From Tetragonia tetragonoides (Eukaryota > Streptophyta > Magnoliopsida > Caryophyllales > Aizoaceae): a DNA stretch of 64,000 nt. The notes under the pieces are model-generated. The model was not told where the DNA came from. It made no database searches and saw nothing but the letters and a program-made list of their open reading frames with translations. The stretch covers positions 13,146,001-13,210,000 of the forward strand of contig CM076141.1 in assembly GCA_038025085.1 (NCBI GenBank), given 5' to 3'. Position 1 is the first letter of the stretch; each line of letters begins with the position of its first letter. The position numbers and the translations under genes are program-made. This document shows, piece by piece, positions 9,733 to 22,830 of the stretch.

Positions 9733-12700
9733 CACTACAAAAAAATGAGAAAATAGCTGCCGAAAAATCTTGCAGCTATAGCCATTTTCCCGCAGCCATT
9801 TGACCCTAGCTGCGGTGCCAGCGGCGGATGTCTACGGCAGCTAAAAACCTCGACGCTGTCAAAAGTAGCTGCGGAATTTATTTGAACCGCCGCTGGCGTA
9901 ACGAGGGGATGCAAAACCGCAGTTGGAAAAGTTGCTGCGGAATTACATCATTCCGTAGGTAATTTCAGCTGCGGAATTACATCATTCCGTAGCTAAATTC
10001 AGCTGCGGAATTCAAGAAATCCGCAGCAAAATCAGTTGCGGAATTGATGAGTTCCGCAGCTGAAATTAGCTATGGAAAATGTAAATCCGTAGCTGATTTT
10101 AGCTACGATACAGGGTCCAACCGTCGCTAATCGTGGCCCTGAACTGCGCTATTTAATTTCTATAATTATAGATATTGTCCCTGTACTTTTTTTTCAAATT
10201 AATTAAATGCAATTAAAAAGATGAACACCTGTAATTTCAAAGCAACCCCTTGGTTCTATATAATGTAATGTCATTGACAATGTACATATACTTCATTGCA
10301 AAGTTGACAGTAGAAACAAAATAAAGAAAAGAAGCAAAATGAAGTCCAACCATCACATCTTCTCTAGGTTTTGTTCTGCCATCCAGATCTTTGGTTAGCT
10401 TGCTGAGCAAAATTAGTTCTTCTCTATCCCATCGACATCTCGACTTGGGCTGGTTGTACAAAGTAGTTCCAAAAATGTGCATTCGACATCTTTGCTGGGG
10501 CTTGCTGTACAAAATAAGTCCCTGCTATACTTGGTTAAATCAACAATTGCACTTGACAACAGCACTTGGGCAAAAAGAGAGCTGGTGAAGCAAATATTGT
10601 GCCAGACAACTAGTTAGAATTTGGCGTAGCAATATCACTATAGCCACCGCCACGTCTCAGTGTACTTTCTATCTCTTCCATCCTTGGATGAAAAGCTAAT
10701 TGTCGTTGATTACTGTCATCCATTGGTCGTTGTAGTATTTGTTTGTCATTTTTGATGACTTCAAGCTGAGAAACTACCTCTTCCTTGTCTTTTTCTAGGG
10801 CTTCAACCTGAGCGCGCAACACTACTACCTCTTCCTTTTCTTGTTTAAGTCTTTCAAGTTCAGATCGCAAATCTTCAACGTCCTCCTTGTCTTTTTTTAG
10901 GCTTTCAACCTCCCTTCGCAACTCGTCCATCTCGTCAGTAACTTGTGAGCGTGTCCTCTTGGTGCCCGAAGATGAAGGTTTTTGAAAGAACTTTTCGGCA
11001 GCATCACCAAAGCCATATATTCGACCTTTATCATTCCACCCACCTGCCGCTCCATAAAACAGTGTGTCATCTGAAGTGTACTCAGTTTCACTTTCCGCAT
11101 CGATAGGTGTATCCTTCCAAGCTTTATACTTATCCTGCATGCAATACATATCACACATACAATCAAAAAACCAATACTAAGAGTATAGGACATATAAGTA
11201 ACAACCTAATACTTTCACATTACCCATATTGTCTGAGCTTTGGGGTTCACTAATATCTTATCCTTATTTGCATGAGCTTCCCAAAAAACCTCTAAAGCAG
11301 TCGCTTCGCGAGTCAACTTCTTATTCTTTTGAGTCCAAATAAAAATAATCAAAGTCAACTCCCATTATGAAATGGTAGAACGCATATTTAGCAAATTATG
11401 GAAATGGAAAAGAAATACTAATGGGGATTATGGATCACTTGGATGTTCAAAGAAAATAACTTTTACACTCGCACAAGGACATTTTAGTAACCCACCAACT
11501 AAAACTTCATCACCTAGTTGACAAGCCAATTCAATAAACTAGTTCACTTTTTCCAATATTCTGTGCTGACATTTCTTCCCACATACCTATTGTACATCCA
11601 TTTCCGATCTTGTCTACTCATGATGCTGCAATCCAGCAATAAAACTAAAGATTATAGTAATAATTAACAACACAAAACTAGTGTACAGTGGACAACCAGA
11701 TAAAATATACAATTATACAACATATTATAGTATGCAACACAATCAACTGAGAAAGAAACACCCACAGAGAACCCCCAATTTCCATATTCCAATCCCAACA
11801 ACATATAAAAATAAAACCTGCAAGTCCCATATAAAAATATTAGGGTGTCCAATACTCCATTGAGCTTCTTTGTAATCATAGATTTACATATCTCCAGAGA
11901 CCACAAATACTCTCAAAATCTAATTTATCTAACAAAGGGCAGTAGATATGCCCACTAACAAGGACAACGATAGCCGCAAACAAACATCCACACAAAGTCT
12001 CAGAAACTGCTACTTATAAACGCACTATACCCACTATCAAATCAAAGCATCTACAAATTAAATCTCTGAATTATACTATCTCTAAGTCATTTACAGGTAG
12101 GTGTCAAAATTTCAGCCATCTATTTCTAATTAAAAACCCAAATTCGTGTAATAAGCTACTAATAACCGACATTTAAATGTTAATATTTCATAAATCAAGA
12201 ACTCAAACCCTAAAATAAGGAAAGCTACTCATAATCGCAAAACCCTAAACCCAAATTTCATATATCCCTTAAATCACATAGACAACTAGTAATTACCTCG
12301 AAATTGTGTTTATTAGCCCAATAGTACTCCACGCAGCAACCGAATCAGCCCTTGGACAACCGTGTTTGCACAATATTGAACCTCAACTAGTGAAATAATT
12401 GAGAGGAGGAAATTAACAGGTACCTTGAGGGAGGATGGGTGAAGAAGAATCCATGAGAGTGAATGTGAGAAGCAGAATTTGAGATTGGAGAAAACGAGAG
12501 AAGGAGCAATTTGAGTTTCGTTTATGGAAGTTTTCTTTATGTGCTGTGACTCTGTGAGGTTAGTGATGGGTTTCTGAGAAAAGGAGAAGTGAGAGTGACA
12601 CTTTTGAGAGGCAAATGGAAATTTTCTTTGTCCTTTTCCCTCTCTTTGCTTTGTCTTTTCTTTGTTTCTTTTTTTCATTTGGTCAGCGTCCATTTCTTTA

Positions 12701-12880
12701 GTTTAGTGGCTTACTAGAACTTGCTTTTTGACTGTTAGCTATGGTAATTAGCGGCGGTTTAACTATATTCCGCAGCTAACATTTTCCTAGCTACGGAAGT
12801 CCCATTACCGCCGTTAGTATAGCCACGGATATTAAAAGCGTAGCTGAAATCCGCAGCTATTTTCATGTTTTTTTGTAGTG
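9733..12880 (-). mobile_element. Non-autonomous CACTA (En/Spm) transposon, 3148 bp
   Basis: It begins CACTACAAAAAAATGAG and ends in the inverse, TTTTTTTGTAGTG. The first ~28 bp of the ends match as inverted repeats (both reach AAAATAGCTGC). A 3-bp duplication ATA flanks it (9730-9732 and 12881-12883). Subterminal regions (about 9755-10140 and 12740-12865) are packed with short direct and inverted copies of AGCTGCGGAATT / CCGCAGCT, the usual transposase-binding arrays of this superfamily. No TNPD-like DDE transposase remains, only a piece of the second gene. It therefore depends on an autonomous relative. Confidence 0.93.
10613..11346 (-). pseudogene. CACTA Transposase_24-type fragment with coiled coil
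   Basis: Minus-strand exon 1 (about 11346-11225) encodes WTQKNKKLTREATALEVFW and ends at a donor. An intron of about 90 bases ends at TGCATGCAG. Exon 2 (11135-10613) continues DKYKAWKDTPID through GAAGGWNDKGRIYGFGDAAE. This motif pair is typical of the plant En/Spm 'Ptta' (Transposase_24) protein. A heptad-rich coiled coil with three related blocks (residues like LRREVESLKKDKEDV, LRSELERLKQEKEEV, LRAQVEALEKDKEEV) follows. The N-terminal part is missing, so this is a truncated passenger of the transposon, not a host gene. Confidence 0.8.
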
Positions 12881-12921
12881 ATAAGGGCAGAATGAAGTGA
12901 ATCATTCCCCATACTAGACAT

Positions 12922-13310
12922 GCAATTTCCAGCTCACAAAGCCTCAATCCAGTCAAACCCACAACACAACAACACAGCTACACGCTAAAAGCCCACAACA
13001 ACAAAGGTACAGAGACCAGAAACTAGGCAACAAGATTTGGAATCTAAGAAGAGGACAAGAAAAAAAGAGCAAGGCAGAGAAAGAATTGAACCAACTTGAT
13101 GAAGCTAAGCATAATTGAAAATGATCAATTGAAGATCACCCCACACTTGAAGATGGAAATTAATCCCAATTACATGTGTGGAAAACCCGCTGGAGGAGAT
13201 GATCGGGGTGTGGAAAACTTCGATTGGGGCTCACCGGCAACCGTTAGTGGCTTCAGATCGGCAGCCGGTTGCCGGCGAGCAGCGAATTGAGAGGTAGTTT
13301 AGTTTTGGTA
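12922..13310 (-). promoter_or_regulatory. Putative leader and upstream region of the TPR gene
   Basis: Minus-strand sequence immediately upstream of the TPR start codon. An in-frame stop lies 12 bases before the ATG, supporting that start. The region is A-rich with no clear TATA box; a short open frame here on the plus strand is not convincing. Confidence 0.35.
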
Positions 13311-13340
13311 GGGGTTGGGGTTGGGGTTGGGGTTGGGGTT
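13311..13340 (+). repeat. (GGGGTT)5 hexamer repeat
   Basis: Five perfect GGGGTT units. Four or more G-tracts in a row could fold into a G-quadruplex. It is not the plant telomere heptamer TTTAGGG. Confidence 0.9.
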
Positions 13341-13528
13341 AGAGAGTAGACTCTTGGGTTTTTTAGTCACAATTTCTTCTCTTGGAGTTGTCATCAAAGT
13401 AAGAACATAAATATTATTTCAATACCATTTAGTAAAAGTTTTAGCCGAATCAAGTCATTAGTAATCCACATAAAATTACGAATGAAAAAGGGTTAATTTC
13501 TCTAAAAGAAAAAGGGGAACCAAGTTGC

Positions 13529-14334
<806 letters not shown>

Positions 14335-14380
<46 letters not shown>
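14335..14380. repeat. (CT)23 microsatellite
   Basis: Perfect CT dinucleotide run. Confidence 0.97.
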
Positions 14381-14385
<5 letters not shown>

Positions 14386-15195
14386 TATTCAGACATTGGC
14401 TGAGAAAAAGGAACCATCAAATTAGTTTTGCTGAGACTTAAAGCATTGTCTTGTTCAAATGACATGAATTTGCATAAACATGATCATGACAATGCAGTAG
14501 TAATTTGTAGGTTTTGTACTCCTTATTAGCACTTCAATTAATTGACCACTTCATGTGAAGTATTTTGTTGATATATATGAAGGTAACACTTCACTTTCTT
14601 TAATGTGATTGTACTCCCCCATAGTTACTTTGGTGTAACCTCACTTTCCAAGGATGTACGCATGAGAGTTTGCTAACGCGCTTGAGAGAACAACTCCAGC
14701 TGCGTTTGTTGTCTTAGGATGATATATATAGGAGCTTTGCATATGTCAAGCATTGGAGGATAGCTGCTTAACATGATTATGATCATAAATTATGAAGTTG
14801 TTGGGGGTTTTTCTTGTTTATGATTATGGTGTGAAATATATAAATGAACATGTGAGCTGCCTTTAAATAGATGAGATATACTTGTTAGCATGGGACTGTT
14901 CTAACTGATATAACCTGGCATATGTTCGAATTTATATCTGTAACCTTGAGACGCAATTTGATCCTGAAAGATTTTAAAAAATAAAACAATAATTATGACA
15001 ACTACCATCAAAATTGGGTCAAGGTTTTCAACGTAGTTTCTCAACATGAAAGAGATGTGGCGTATCCGCGCGCATATGGTATATATCTGTTATGTCACAT
15101 TCCACTTATCACCCAAGTTACCTGCATCGGCTGCATGAGATGAGAGGAGGGGATTGTTGACTTCTTGGTACAAAGGTCACCTAGCTATATGGATA
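14381..15195. other. Non-coding intergenic DNA
   Basis: No supported gene. The right end (from about 15125) may include poorly conserved sequence from the same organellar insert described next. Confidence 0.35.
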
Positions 15196-15600
15196 AACCT
15201 CCAAATAACAGGGGTCAAGGTAAATCAGTGAGACAACAATGAGGGATAAGCTTTATCGGCGAGAGTGAATCAACCCGTATCACCAGCTAAGGCCCCTAGA
15301 TGATCTCTCAGTGATACAGGAGGTAGGGGTGCAAAGACAACAAGGAGGTTTGCATAGAAGCAACACCCTTGAAAGAGTATAATAGCTCATTGAACGAGCG
15401 CACTTGCGCTGAAAATGAACGGGGCTAAGCGGACTACCGAAACTGTGGGAGGTAAAAGAACATCGGCAAGTGAGTGTTCCGCCTTAAAGGAAATCATCAA
15501 GCTAGCCGTGATCAATAATGAAGCAGAAGCAAGAATGTCGGCTTCACTAACGCAAACATTGGAGAGAATTTAATGCCCCGAAAGCCTAAGGGTTCCTCCG
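15196..15600 (+). pseudogene. Plastid 23S rRNA fragment in the nucleus (NUPT)
   Basis: The sequence reads colinearly with the middle of bacterial/plastid 23S rRNA. Landmarks are CCAAATAACAGGGGTCAAGG, GGGATAAGCTTTATCG, CACCAGCTAAGGCCCCTAGA, TAGGGGTGCAAAGACAAC, TAATAGCTCATTGAACGAGC, ATGAACGGGGCTAAGCG, GAATGTCGGCTT and AATGCCCCGAAAGCCTAAGG. Many substitutions and small indels relative to the plastid consensus known to me, plus the nuclear context, mark it as an old non-functional transfer. Plastid origin is preferred over mitochondrial from the wording of these conserved blocks, but alignment is needed. The left boundary is approximate. Confidence 0.8.
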
Positions 15601-16920
15601 AGCTCCGGGATGCCAAACGTCGAAGGCAATATAATCCACGGTTGTTGTGGTTTTGATTGCCTCGAAACGAAGGTGTATATTTTCACACCACATCGAATAG
15701 GACATTCTTAAGGGCCATGGGAGGACTCTTGGGATGGTTATCGTGGTCATGGTAGAATTGGACGTTCGTTTTACGAAACGTAACTTTAAGGGGCATAACA
15801 CCGGAAGAATGGGTGAAATCGGAGTTTGGGGAATCGGATGACCTTTCGGGGGCACTGGGAGTACTCTGGGGTCATTATCAAGACCCAGAAGAAGTTTGGG
15901 AAAAAATCACAATCGGGCCCCGGAAAGCTGAAAATCGAAGGCATCGTCCACGGTTTTTGGGCTTACAGGAGTCCAAGAACAAGGAGTCCGAGAGCACATG
16001 TAGATTGTTTTAGCTCCATATCACACGGGACGACCCTAGGGGAAGTGGGATGCACACGGGGTCGATTATCTCAACCCTAGTAGGCTTGGATGGTCGTTTT
16101 ACGAGGCACCACTCTAAGACAGAACACCAGAACCATGGGTGAAATCGGAGTTTCGGGACCCAGTTGACCTTCCCAGGGCATCGGTGGTCCTCAAGGGTCA
16201 CGATAGACCCTAAGGAGAATTGCGGGAAAAAATAGCAATCGGTTCCCTGAAAGCCAAAAATCGAAGGCTATCTACGATTTTGTGGCTTCCGGGAGGCCCC
16301 GAAGCGAAGGTGGATATTTTTGTACCACATTGCATGGGACACAACTAGGAAACATGGGAGGGCCCTGTGGTCGTCTATTGGGGCTCTAGTAGGGTTGGAC
16401 GATCATTTTATGGGACACAACTCGAAGGGCATGCACACCAGAAACATGAGTGAAATCATAGTTCGGGGACCCGAATGACCTTCCCAGGGCACCGGGGGAT
16501 CTCCAGGGTCACGATAAACCCTCCGGAGAAGTTTGATCAAAATCACAATCGGTCCCCTGGAAGCCGAAAATCAAAGGTTATAAATCCACGGTTTTTGGGC
16601 TTCCTAAAGGCCCCAAAACGAAGGTGGACATTTTCGCACCACATTGCACTATAGACCCATAAGGGATATGGGAGGCCCACAAGGTCAGATATCGCGGTCC
16701 TGGTAGACTTGGACGATCGTTTGCAGGACACCACTCTAAGGATCGGAACACCGTAAGCATTTATGAAATCGGAGAACAGGACCCGGATGACATTTTCAAG
16801 GAATCCGGGATGCTCCTGGGTCATGATGGATCCACCGGAGAAAATTTGCAAAAATTTCAACCGGGCCTCAGAAATCCGAAAATATAATGCTATAATCCAC
16901 AATTTTTGGGCATGAAGCAT
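15601..16920 (+). repeat. Diverged ~315-bp tandem repeat (satellite-like), about four units
   Basis: The anchor CGAAGGC...CCACGGTTTTTGGGC recurs at 15621, 15936, 16262, 16572 and (degenerate) 16883, with spacings of 315, 326, 310 and 311. Each unit also carries a variant of GAAGGTGGATATTTTCGCACCACA, GGACGATCGTTTTA, GTGAAATCGGAGTT and AAATCACAATCGG in the same order. Units are well diverged, so this is an old array. Local composition is more GC-rich than the flanks. Open frames across it are chance. Confidence 0.85.
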
Positions 16921-17205
16921 GACGCTCCACCATTCGGTGTCACCAAAACTTTCCCGAAGTCCTCTCTAATATTATTGTGAGGTCTCATAACTTTTTTCAA
17001 ATTTGAAGTGATTTCAAATGTTTTTGATTTTTTTTCTATTTTTCTGGGTAATTTTTTTCAATTTGCATGCAGAAACTGCTACAACTACTTAATAGAATTG
17101 CTAATTGACCGTGAGCTACTTAAAATCGACTTGGTCTTGGCGAGAGCATCTAATACTTAAATAAATTGTAACATGCCATGAGTCATGACGAGAGCATCTA
17201 AGGTA
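16921..17205. other. Spacer after the tandem array
   Basis: Non-coding T-rich sequence, nothing recognised. Confidence 0.35.
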
Positions 17206-17858
17206 GTGTTTGGTAATGTTTTTTCAGTTTTTGTTTTTAATTGATCAAAATCTATATATTTGTTTTTTCTTTATAAAAACAGCTTTTGCAAAGTAGTTTT
17301 GTTTGGTTTATAGATGTAAAATTACTTTTAGTAATTATTCTATTTAAAAACATGTTTGTATTGTAACTTCTTCTTTTTTTTTTTTAATAAGAGAGCTAAT
17401 ATTAATCACCGTCCATCCCTTCTTCATAAGCTACCAACTATCAAGATTGTGATAACCTGCTAGACATGGCCACTGAACTACAATTGATCTTGGTGTTGGC
17501 CGTGTTGCCCCTTAAAACAAATAATAAAAGAAGGAGAAATGGAGAGCATGGACATAACTACAGCAAGAATCAATCAGCAATGTAGTCATGATATTGGTGT
17601 CTGACGTGAAAGAAGAGATGCAGGAGCAACAAGAGAGGGAAAGCAGTTATAAAGAGAGTGGTTAAAAGGAAAATCGTTTCTTTTGATTTAAAAAGTGAAA
17701 ATTTTCTGCTTCTATTATTTCTGTTTTTCTGTTTTTATTTTTTGTAAAAAGCAGTTTTTTCATTTTGTAACCAAACATCATTTTTACTAAAAAAAACAGC
17801 TTTTCGATATTTTTAAATAAAAAAACAGTTTATAAAATGCGAAACAAACCGACACTAA
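17206..17858. mobile_element. Possible hAT-like MITE with internal insertion
   Basis: The left side carries GTAGTGTTTGGTAATGTTTT and the right side AAACAAACCGACACTA, an imperfect inverted pair built on TAGTGTTTGGT. A second internal inverse (GTAACCAAACATCATTTTT, about 17778) suggests duplicated ends. No target-site duplication was defined; boundaries are tentative. Confidence 0.35.
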
Positions 17859-19823
17859 TTTTATTGGTGGTTTATTTTCTCACTTCTTCTTTGGATTGGC
17901 ACTTAAATGTATGACCTTTTAACATTCATTTGGCTCCAAAGCCAGAAGCTTTTGTTTTAGTAAGCGGAAAGTCGTGGGGTTCCAAAAGTGTTTTATGATG
18001 CCCGCATAAACTTTGTGTGCACGGTCTGGAAGCACGGGACACACTCAGATTTTCATTTCCCCTCACTTTTTCTCTCTTTTGCTCTTTTTATCCTTGCTTT
18101 AGTAGTGAGACTGAGAGAATGAGGTTAAAAGACTCTTAAAACAGTTGAATTCGGGAGAAAAAGAATGGGGGGAAACTTCTAGCTTTTTCACTGGTCGATT
18201 CCTGAAGGGATAAAATGTTCTTAGTAAGTAGTTTCTTTATTTACAAGATTCAAATATACCACCTTGTTTAAGAGATGAGAGTGCTGAACCACTCATACTA
18301 ACCACTTATTAGTGTATCAATAGATAATGGTTAAAAGCACAAAATTTGATGGCCTTGACTTAATCATCTCCTATTCTTTACTCTGGATTAATCTTCTTTT
18401 TTTTTTTGATAGGAACTCTGGATTAATCAACACTTGGTTACTCTTAATTAGTAACACAAAATTAGATTTTATCTTTAACTAAATTAACTTAGCATGGTGA
18501 GTTTTTGACTTGTCACCAAAACATGCAAAACTAGCTCATTTAGTCATCGCACAACACTCGTCAAAGTAGCCCACCCGCAGCCTTCTTATAGCTAGATTAA
18601 TGGTGTCCTTATTAGGGCTTAGACTAGGCAGATTATAAATTTACTCATTATAAACGATACAAAATATTAAACTCATCTTGAGTTGCTAGAACCTTAATTA
18701 CATTATCAAGCTGCCTAACTATCAAGCTCATAGCAAACATACACTATTAAACCCGCCTTGATAATCGAGTTATGGTCTAATTTGTTTTCACGTTGAAACC
18801 TAATTTTTAAGACACTGGTAACGTGAGTATTTTTTTCCCTCCTACTAAATTAAATTAAATTGAACTAAACGGATTATTACATTATTAAAATGAATTAAAT
18901 TGAATAATATTTGAAATGCAAGACAATAATCATATTACGTACTGAATTGATAATTTGAATCAAACCGATTCTAACATTGAAAAAAGACACCTCTTTTAAA
19001 TTAATCCTTATCATGGTACAACGTCTTGGAGATAATATCTTTTAAATTGGTAAGTTTCAAACTTTACTGCTCTGCCAGCCATGGGATGGTAGGTATTATT
19101 TGTGCCCCAATTGTTACATGAAGATAAACTTGTTTAATTTTTGTTTTGATATTTATTAAACTTTTGCAGCCGACCGGCAAAGGCTTCTGTTTAACCGTTA
19201 ATTGTTTTCTCTCTTTCAGTGGGCTGCTACTTGTCTGCTAGTTCAAGTTAACCATAAGGCCTCAGGAAAATGACCCTTCTATCAATTGTATCTTTACAAA
19301 ATACAGCAATATATTTTCTTGTGTATTTTTTTCCCCCCAATTCTAATTTTATTTTTTATTTGCCCTTGGTCAATTGTGGATTTTTGTCACTGTATTCGAG
19401 GTCCCTGGCGTAATATTCATGCCCAATCATTTATTGGATTGTTTGCGGCTATAACAAGGGAACTGAACATTGTTTTAATTATTAATGGAGCATTCTCCAT
19501 TTATTAATTCATTCTCCATTTATTAATATTTCAAGGGATTGATCGGTTGATATATGAAGGGGGTAAATAACAAGAATTGTTACAAACTGAAGAAAGGGAA
19601 AAGAAACTCTAGTGATTTAAACAACGAAATAAAAATAACTTGTCAATATCTAATATTTATAAAAATTTATGAGCGGAAAAATCATATTAAACACAATTAA
19701 ACTGAAATAAAATCGATTATTAGATAAATGAAAAATAACGACACACACACCATTAATTAACATTAACTGAAGTTGTAAACATTTATAAAAGAGATGGGTA
19801 TATCAATTTTAATAGGCGTACTA
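17859..19823. other. Non-coding AT-rich intergenic DNA
   Basis: No supported coding sequence, RNA gene or complete mobile element seen. Confidence 0.4.
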
Positions 19824-20080
19824 CTCCCTCCGTTTCAGATAAGTGTATACATTTAGTTTTTCACGGTTTCCAATGGACTACTTTGACCATGAATATTTGT
19901 ATTTAAATGAAGATATAAATTTTTTAAAATTTTGATTTTCTGATAGTACTTTTGAAAATGAATCTAACCATAATATTTTTACATTGTGAATCCTTATATT
20001 TTTTCTTAAATTAATGGCCAAAGTTTTTAAACTTTGACAATCAAAAAACAAATGTATATATTTACTTAAAACGGAGGGAG
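19824..20080. mobile_element. Stowaway-type MITE (257 bp)
   Basis: Starts CTCCCTCCGTTTCAGATAAG and ends TTAAAACGGAGGGAG, bounded by TA on both sides (19822-19823, 20081-20082). These are the hallmark ends and TA duplication of Tc1/mariner Stowaway elements. No coding capacity. Confidence 0.9.
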
Positions 20081-20082
20081 TA

Positions 20083-22830
20083 TATAAGAATGAATTTTTG
20101 ACCTTCCCTCTCATATCTCTTATAGTATCATTTATAAATTAATCATAGCTCCTTATATATTTCATCCATGCATGCATATATATAGTAGTAGAATATATTG
20201 ATCCTAACTAATTAAATTTTGCATCATTTTACATGCACATAACACTTCATTCTATCACTTATTCATGTCCTCTTTCTTTCTTTCTTTTTTTTTTTTTTAA
20301 AACTTAAAAGACAAACAAAGAGAGGAGTAGTTATTAGTAGTATAGTACGTATAAACAAGAGAAAATAATGCATCATCAAAAACTACATTTTTTTGGGTCG
20401 AGTGTAGTCAATCAATTTGGAACACTAAAAGTACAATAATTATCGTGAAATAATGGAGTATTGGAGTACTAATCCAAGAAAATAATATGGACAAATAAAG
20501 GGTATATTCTTTTCCATTTACTCAGTAACTTGTTCAGTCCATTCAGCTCAGTTCAATTCAGTTGTATATTTTTTCTCTTGCATATTGCTATTCAATTTTA
20601 GTGGAGTTCAATTCAATTCATTGAAAAAAGATCAACGTACACCTGCAAAACTGAATCAACTTGACGTTAAAAACTCGAAAGAAATATCAAACGACGATGA
20701 TGAACCAAAATTTCAAAGTTGTCCTTGTTCCAACCTCATGTATGTGAGTTTGGATCCTCTGATGTCCCTCCCTCTCTTTTCCAAACTCTTCAAACTTCAA
20801 AACTCCCTCTCTAGAACCCATGTATGTTCACAAAAACAAAACGGAACAAAGCCCTCCATACTAGCAAAGGTTAAATGATGCACAAACAACGCATAGTAGC
20901 TTTAATTGTCCAAAGTATAGTCCTTCACCATTAAGGTAAACAAGAGAGCTAAAAGAAGATAGACAACAAACAACAACAACAACTACTGCATCTCAAACCA
21001 TAGAATATGGATTATATGTCAGACACGGTTTGCTAAATGATTGGTTAGGTTTTATAAACCAATGAAAACAGGGCTGTCACCTCAATTCAACCATTATTAT
21101 TATTATTTATTATTAACCCCTTTCTTTCTGTAAACCCACAACAAATTCAAAGCATCTTCCTCATAATTTAATCAAAATTATATACTGCCATGGCAGTACG
21201 AGTAGTTCAATAATACAAAAGCCCCTTGATTAATTTAATTGTTAAAGGCTGCAATTGCAGAAATCTTTTGTTAAACCCAAGAAACTGGATTTTTCACCAG
21301 CAGCACCATCCATTATTATTATTATTAATATTTGGTAATATTTAATTTCTTAAGGTGTCGATGGAAGCATCTTTCCATAGCTGAAATCCACTAAATCCAT
21401 TTTCTTCTCTTCCTGTTTTTCCTGTAACCTTTTCTCTTTTCTGAAATTTTTTTATTTTAATAATTGTACGAATCATTAAACCCATTTACATGGTATATAT
21501 CAAGGAAAATGTTTGATGTATCATTCTCCATATATCAATTTAATTTAGCAAGTTTTTATTAGATATTAAAAGCTCTGTTTTCATTCATTGGCTTTGGTCA
21601 GAATCTTGGCACTGCCAACCTGGGATTTTTTTGATTTTTCAATTCCTCAGTTATTACCCTCTTAGTCTACCCAAAAAAAAAAAAAAAAGGTAAACTGATT
21701 AGATTTAAGAAATTTGACTGAGAATAATGAAATTGCATGTTCTTTCATGGCAACAGTGAAAAAACAGAACAGAAGCTTCTGATTTTTTTTTTTTTTTTAT
21801 TTTTTTGCTGTTTTTTAGTTCACCATATAGAAATTTTTTACAGCAGAAAAGGGTCCCCTCTCAAAAGAATTGACATGATCATATGAATCATGGGTTGATG
21901 ACACCAGCTCAACATAACCCAATTTCCTTACATTGTAAATTTTGTAATTATTCAGGTATATGACCTTTTAGGGGCCACTAATTACAGCTGGTTTGCAGCA
22001 TAATTAAGCTCATAAGTTGTAGCCAACTACTTCAACACGGTTTTATCCATCATTAAAAATCTTTAGGGAAATCAAGTAGGTATAATGTACTATCATGGAT
22101 TCATTGTAGATCATATTATATCTTTATCAGATAGATTTGCAAATAATGTGCAAATTTTGTTTTAATGATGAGATTACACGTGTTTTCTGAAATATCTAAG
22201 ATCGTTTCTGTTAGCTAGATATGACGTTAATTTATTTTTAACTACTTTTTAAGAAAATTAATTTCGATCCACAGACAAAATATATAAGAAAAGTATTTTC
22301 TTTCTTTTCATTCAATCAATTTAACACTATGTTACATTGGGTGATGCAATTTCAGACTCTGCACCTAATCATCATAGAATACAAGGGATACTTATAAGCA
22401 TAACTCCCCTTAGAAAAAATAATGACAAGGCAAAAAAAAATCATCGGAAGATAAAAAGAGGGTAAGGGAAGAAAAGACTATTTAAAAAAAAGAAAAGGAT
22501 AAAGATAAATAATACGGATTAAAAATAAATAAAATCTTTCTTGATTAGACATGGAGATAATTGCCTTGACAAATCATGCACCAGTCTGATCTCAAAGTCT
22601 CTTTCTATATACAGGCAGCCTCTTTCTCTTTCCTCCTCCTCTTTCTCTCTCTCTTCCTCCCTTCTTCCCTCTGGCCATCATATTCAGGATTGATGATTGG
22701 TGGTTAGAACTCAATTTTCATTAGTGATGTTTGATTTGTCCCTACATAAGACAAAGTAAAGCAATGCTTAAGTTATAGGATTAATTTGCACTAATGTAAA
22801 GATTATAGAGCTTAATGTTTCAATTATATC
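20083..22830. other. Intergenic DNA downstream of the bHLH gene
   Basis: AT-rich with short ATT runs (about 21091-21115 and 21313-21330) and a pyrimidine-rich tract near 22615-22675. A frame at 20585-20878 has no recognisable domain and is probably chance. The right end holds the 3' untranslated region of the bHLH gene. Confidence 0.4.

Larger units (their letters stand above)
9144..12921 (-). pseudogene. TPR-domain (co-chaperone-like) gene split by a CACTA insertion
   Basis: The 5' piece starts at the ATG at 12921-12919 (MSSMGNDSLHSAL) and runs to the insertion junction at 12884. The frame resumes at 9732 and ends with TGA at 9144. Removing the element and one copy of the ATA duplication rejoins the frame exactly, giving about 208 residues. 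Three TPR-like helical pairs occupy roughly residues 45-165 (FKEGNFIHASTNYDKALKF, LNLAACCLKLGDLE, VKARYRRVLASVKLHEFQEA), as in the Hsp90-binding TPR domains of FKBP-type immunophilins, but no FKBP domain is present. The insertion makes normal translation of the annotated start unlikely unless the element is spliced out. An internal ATG at 9731, just inside the junction, could still initiate a nearly full-length protein if transcription starts within the transposon. Probably inactive; not proven. Confidence 0.7.

Noticed and set aside
10897..11193. Second minus-strand frame overlapping the transposase fragment
   Set aside because: Other-frame shadow; the coiled-coil frame holds the family motif.
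13096..13290. 64-codon frame ending near the (GGGGTT)n repeat
   Set aside because: No domain and antisense to the TPR leader region; not supported.
15586..16201. Several small open frames in the 315-bp array
   Set aside because: They change frame from unit to unit and share no conserved protein; chance frames in GC-richer DNA.
20585..20878. 97-codon plus-strand frame
   Set aside because: No recognisable domain, no promoter or splice context.
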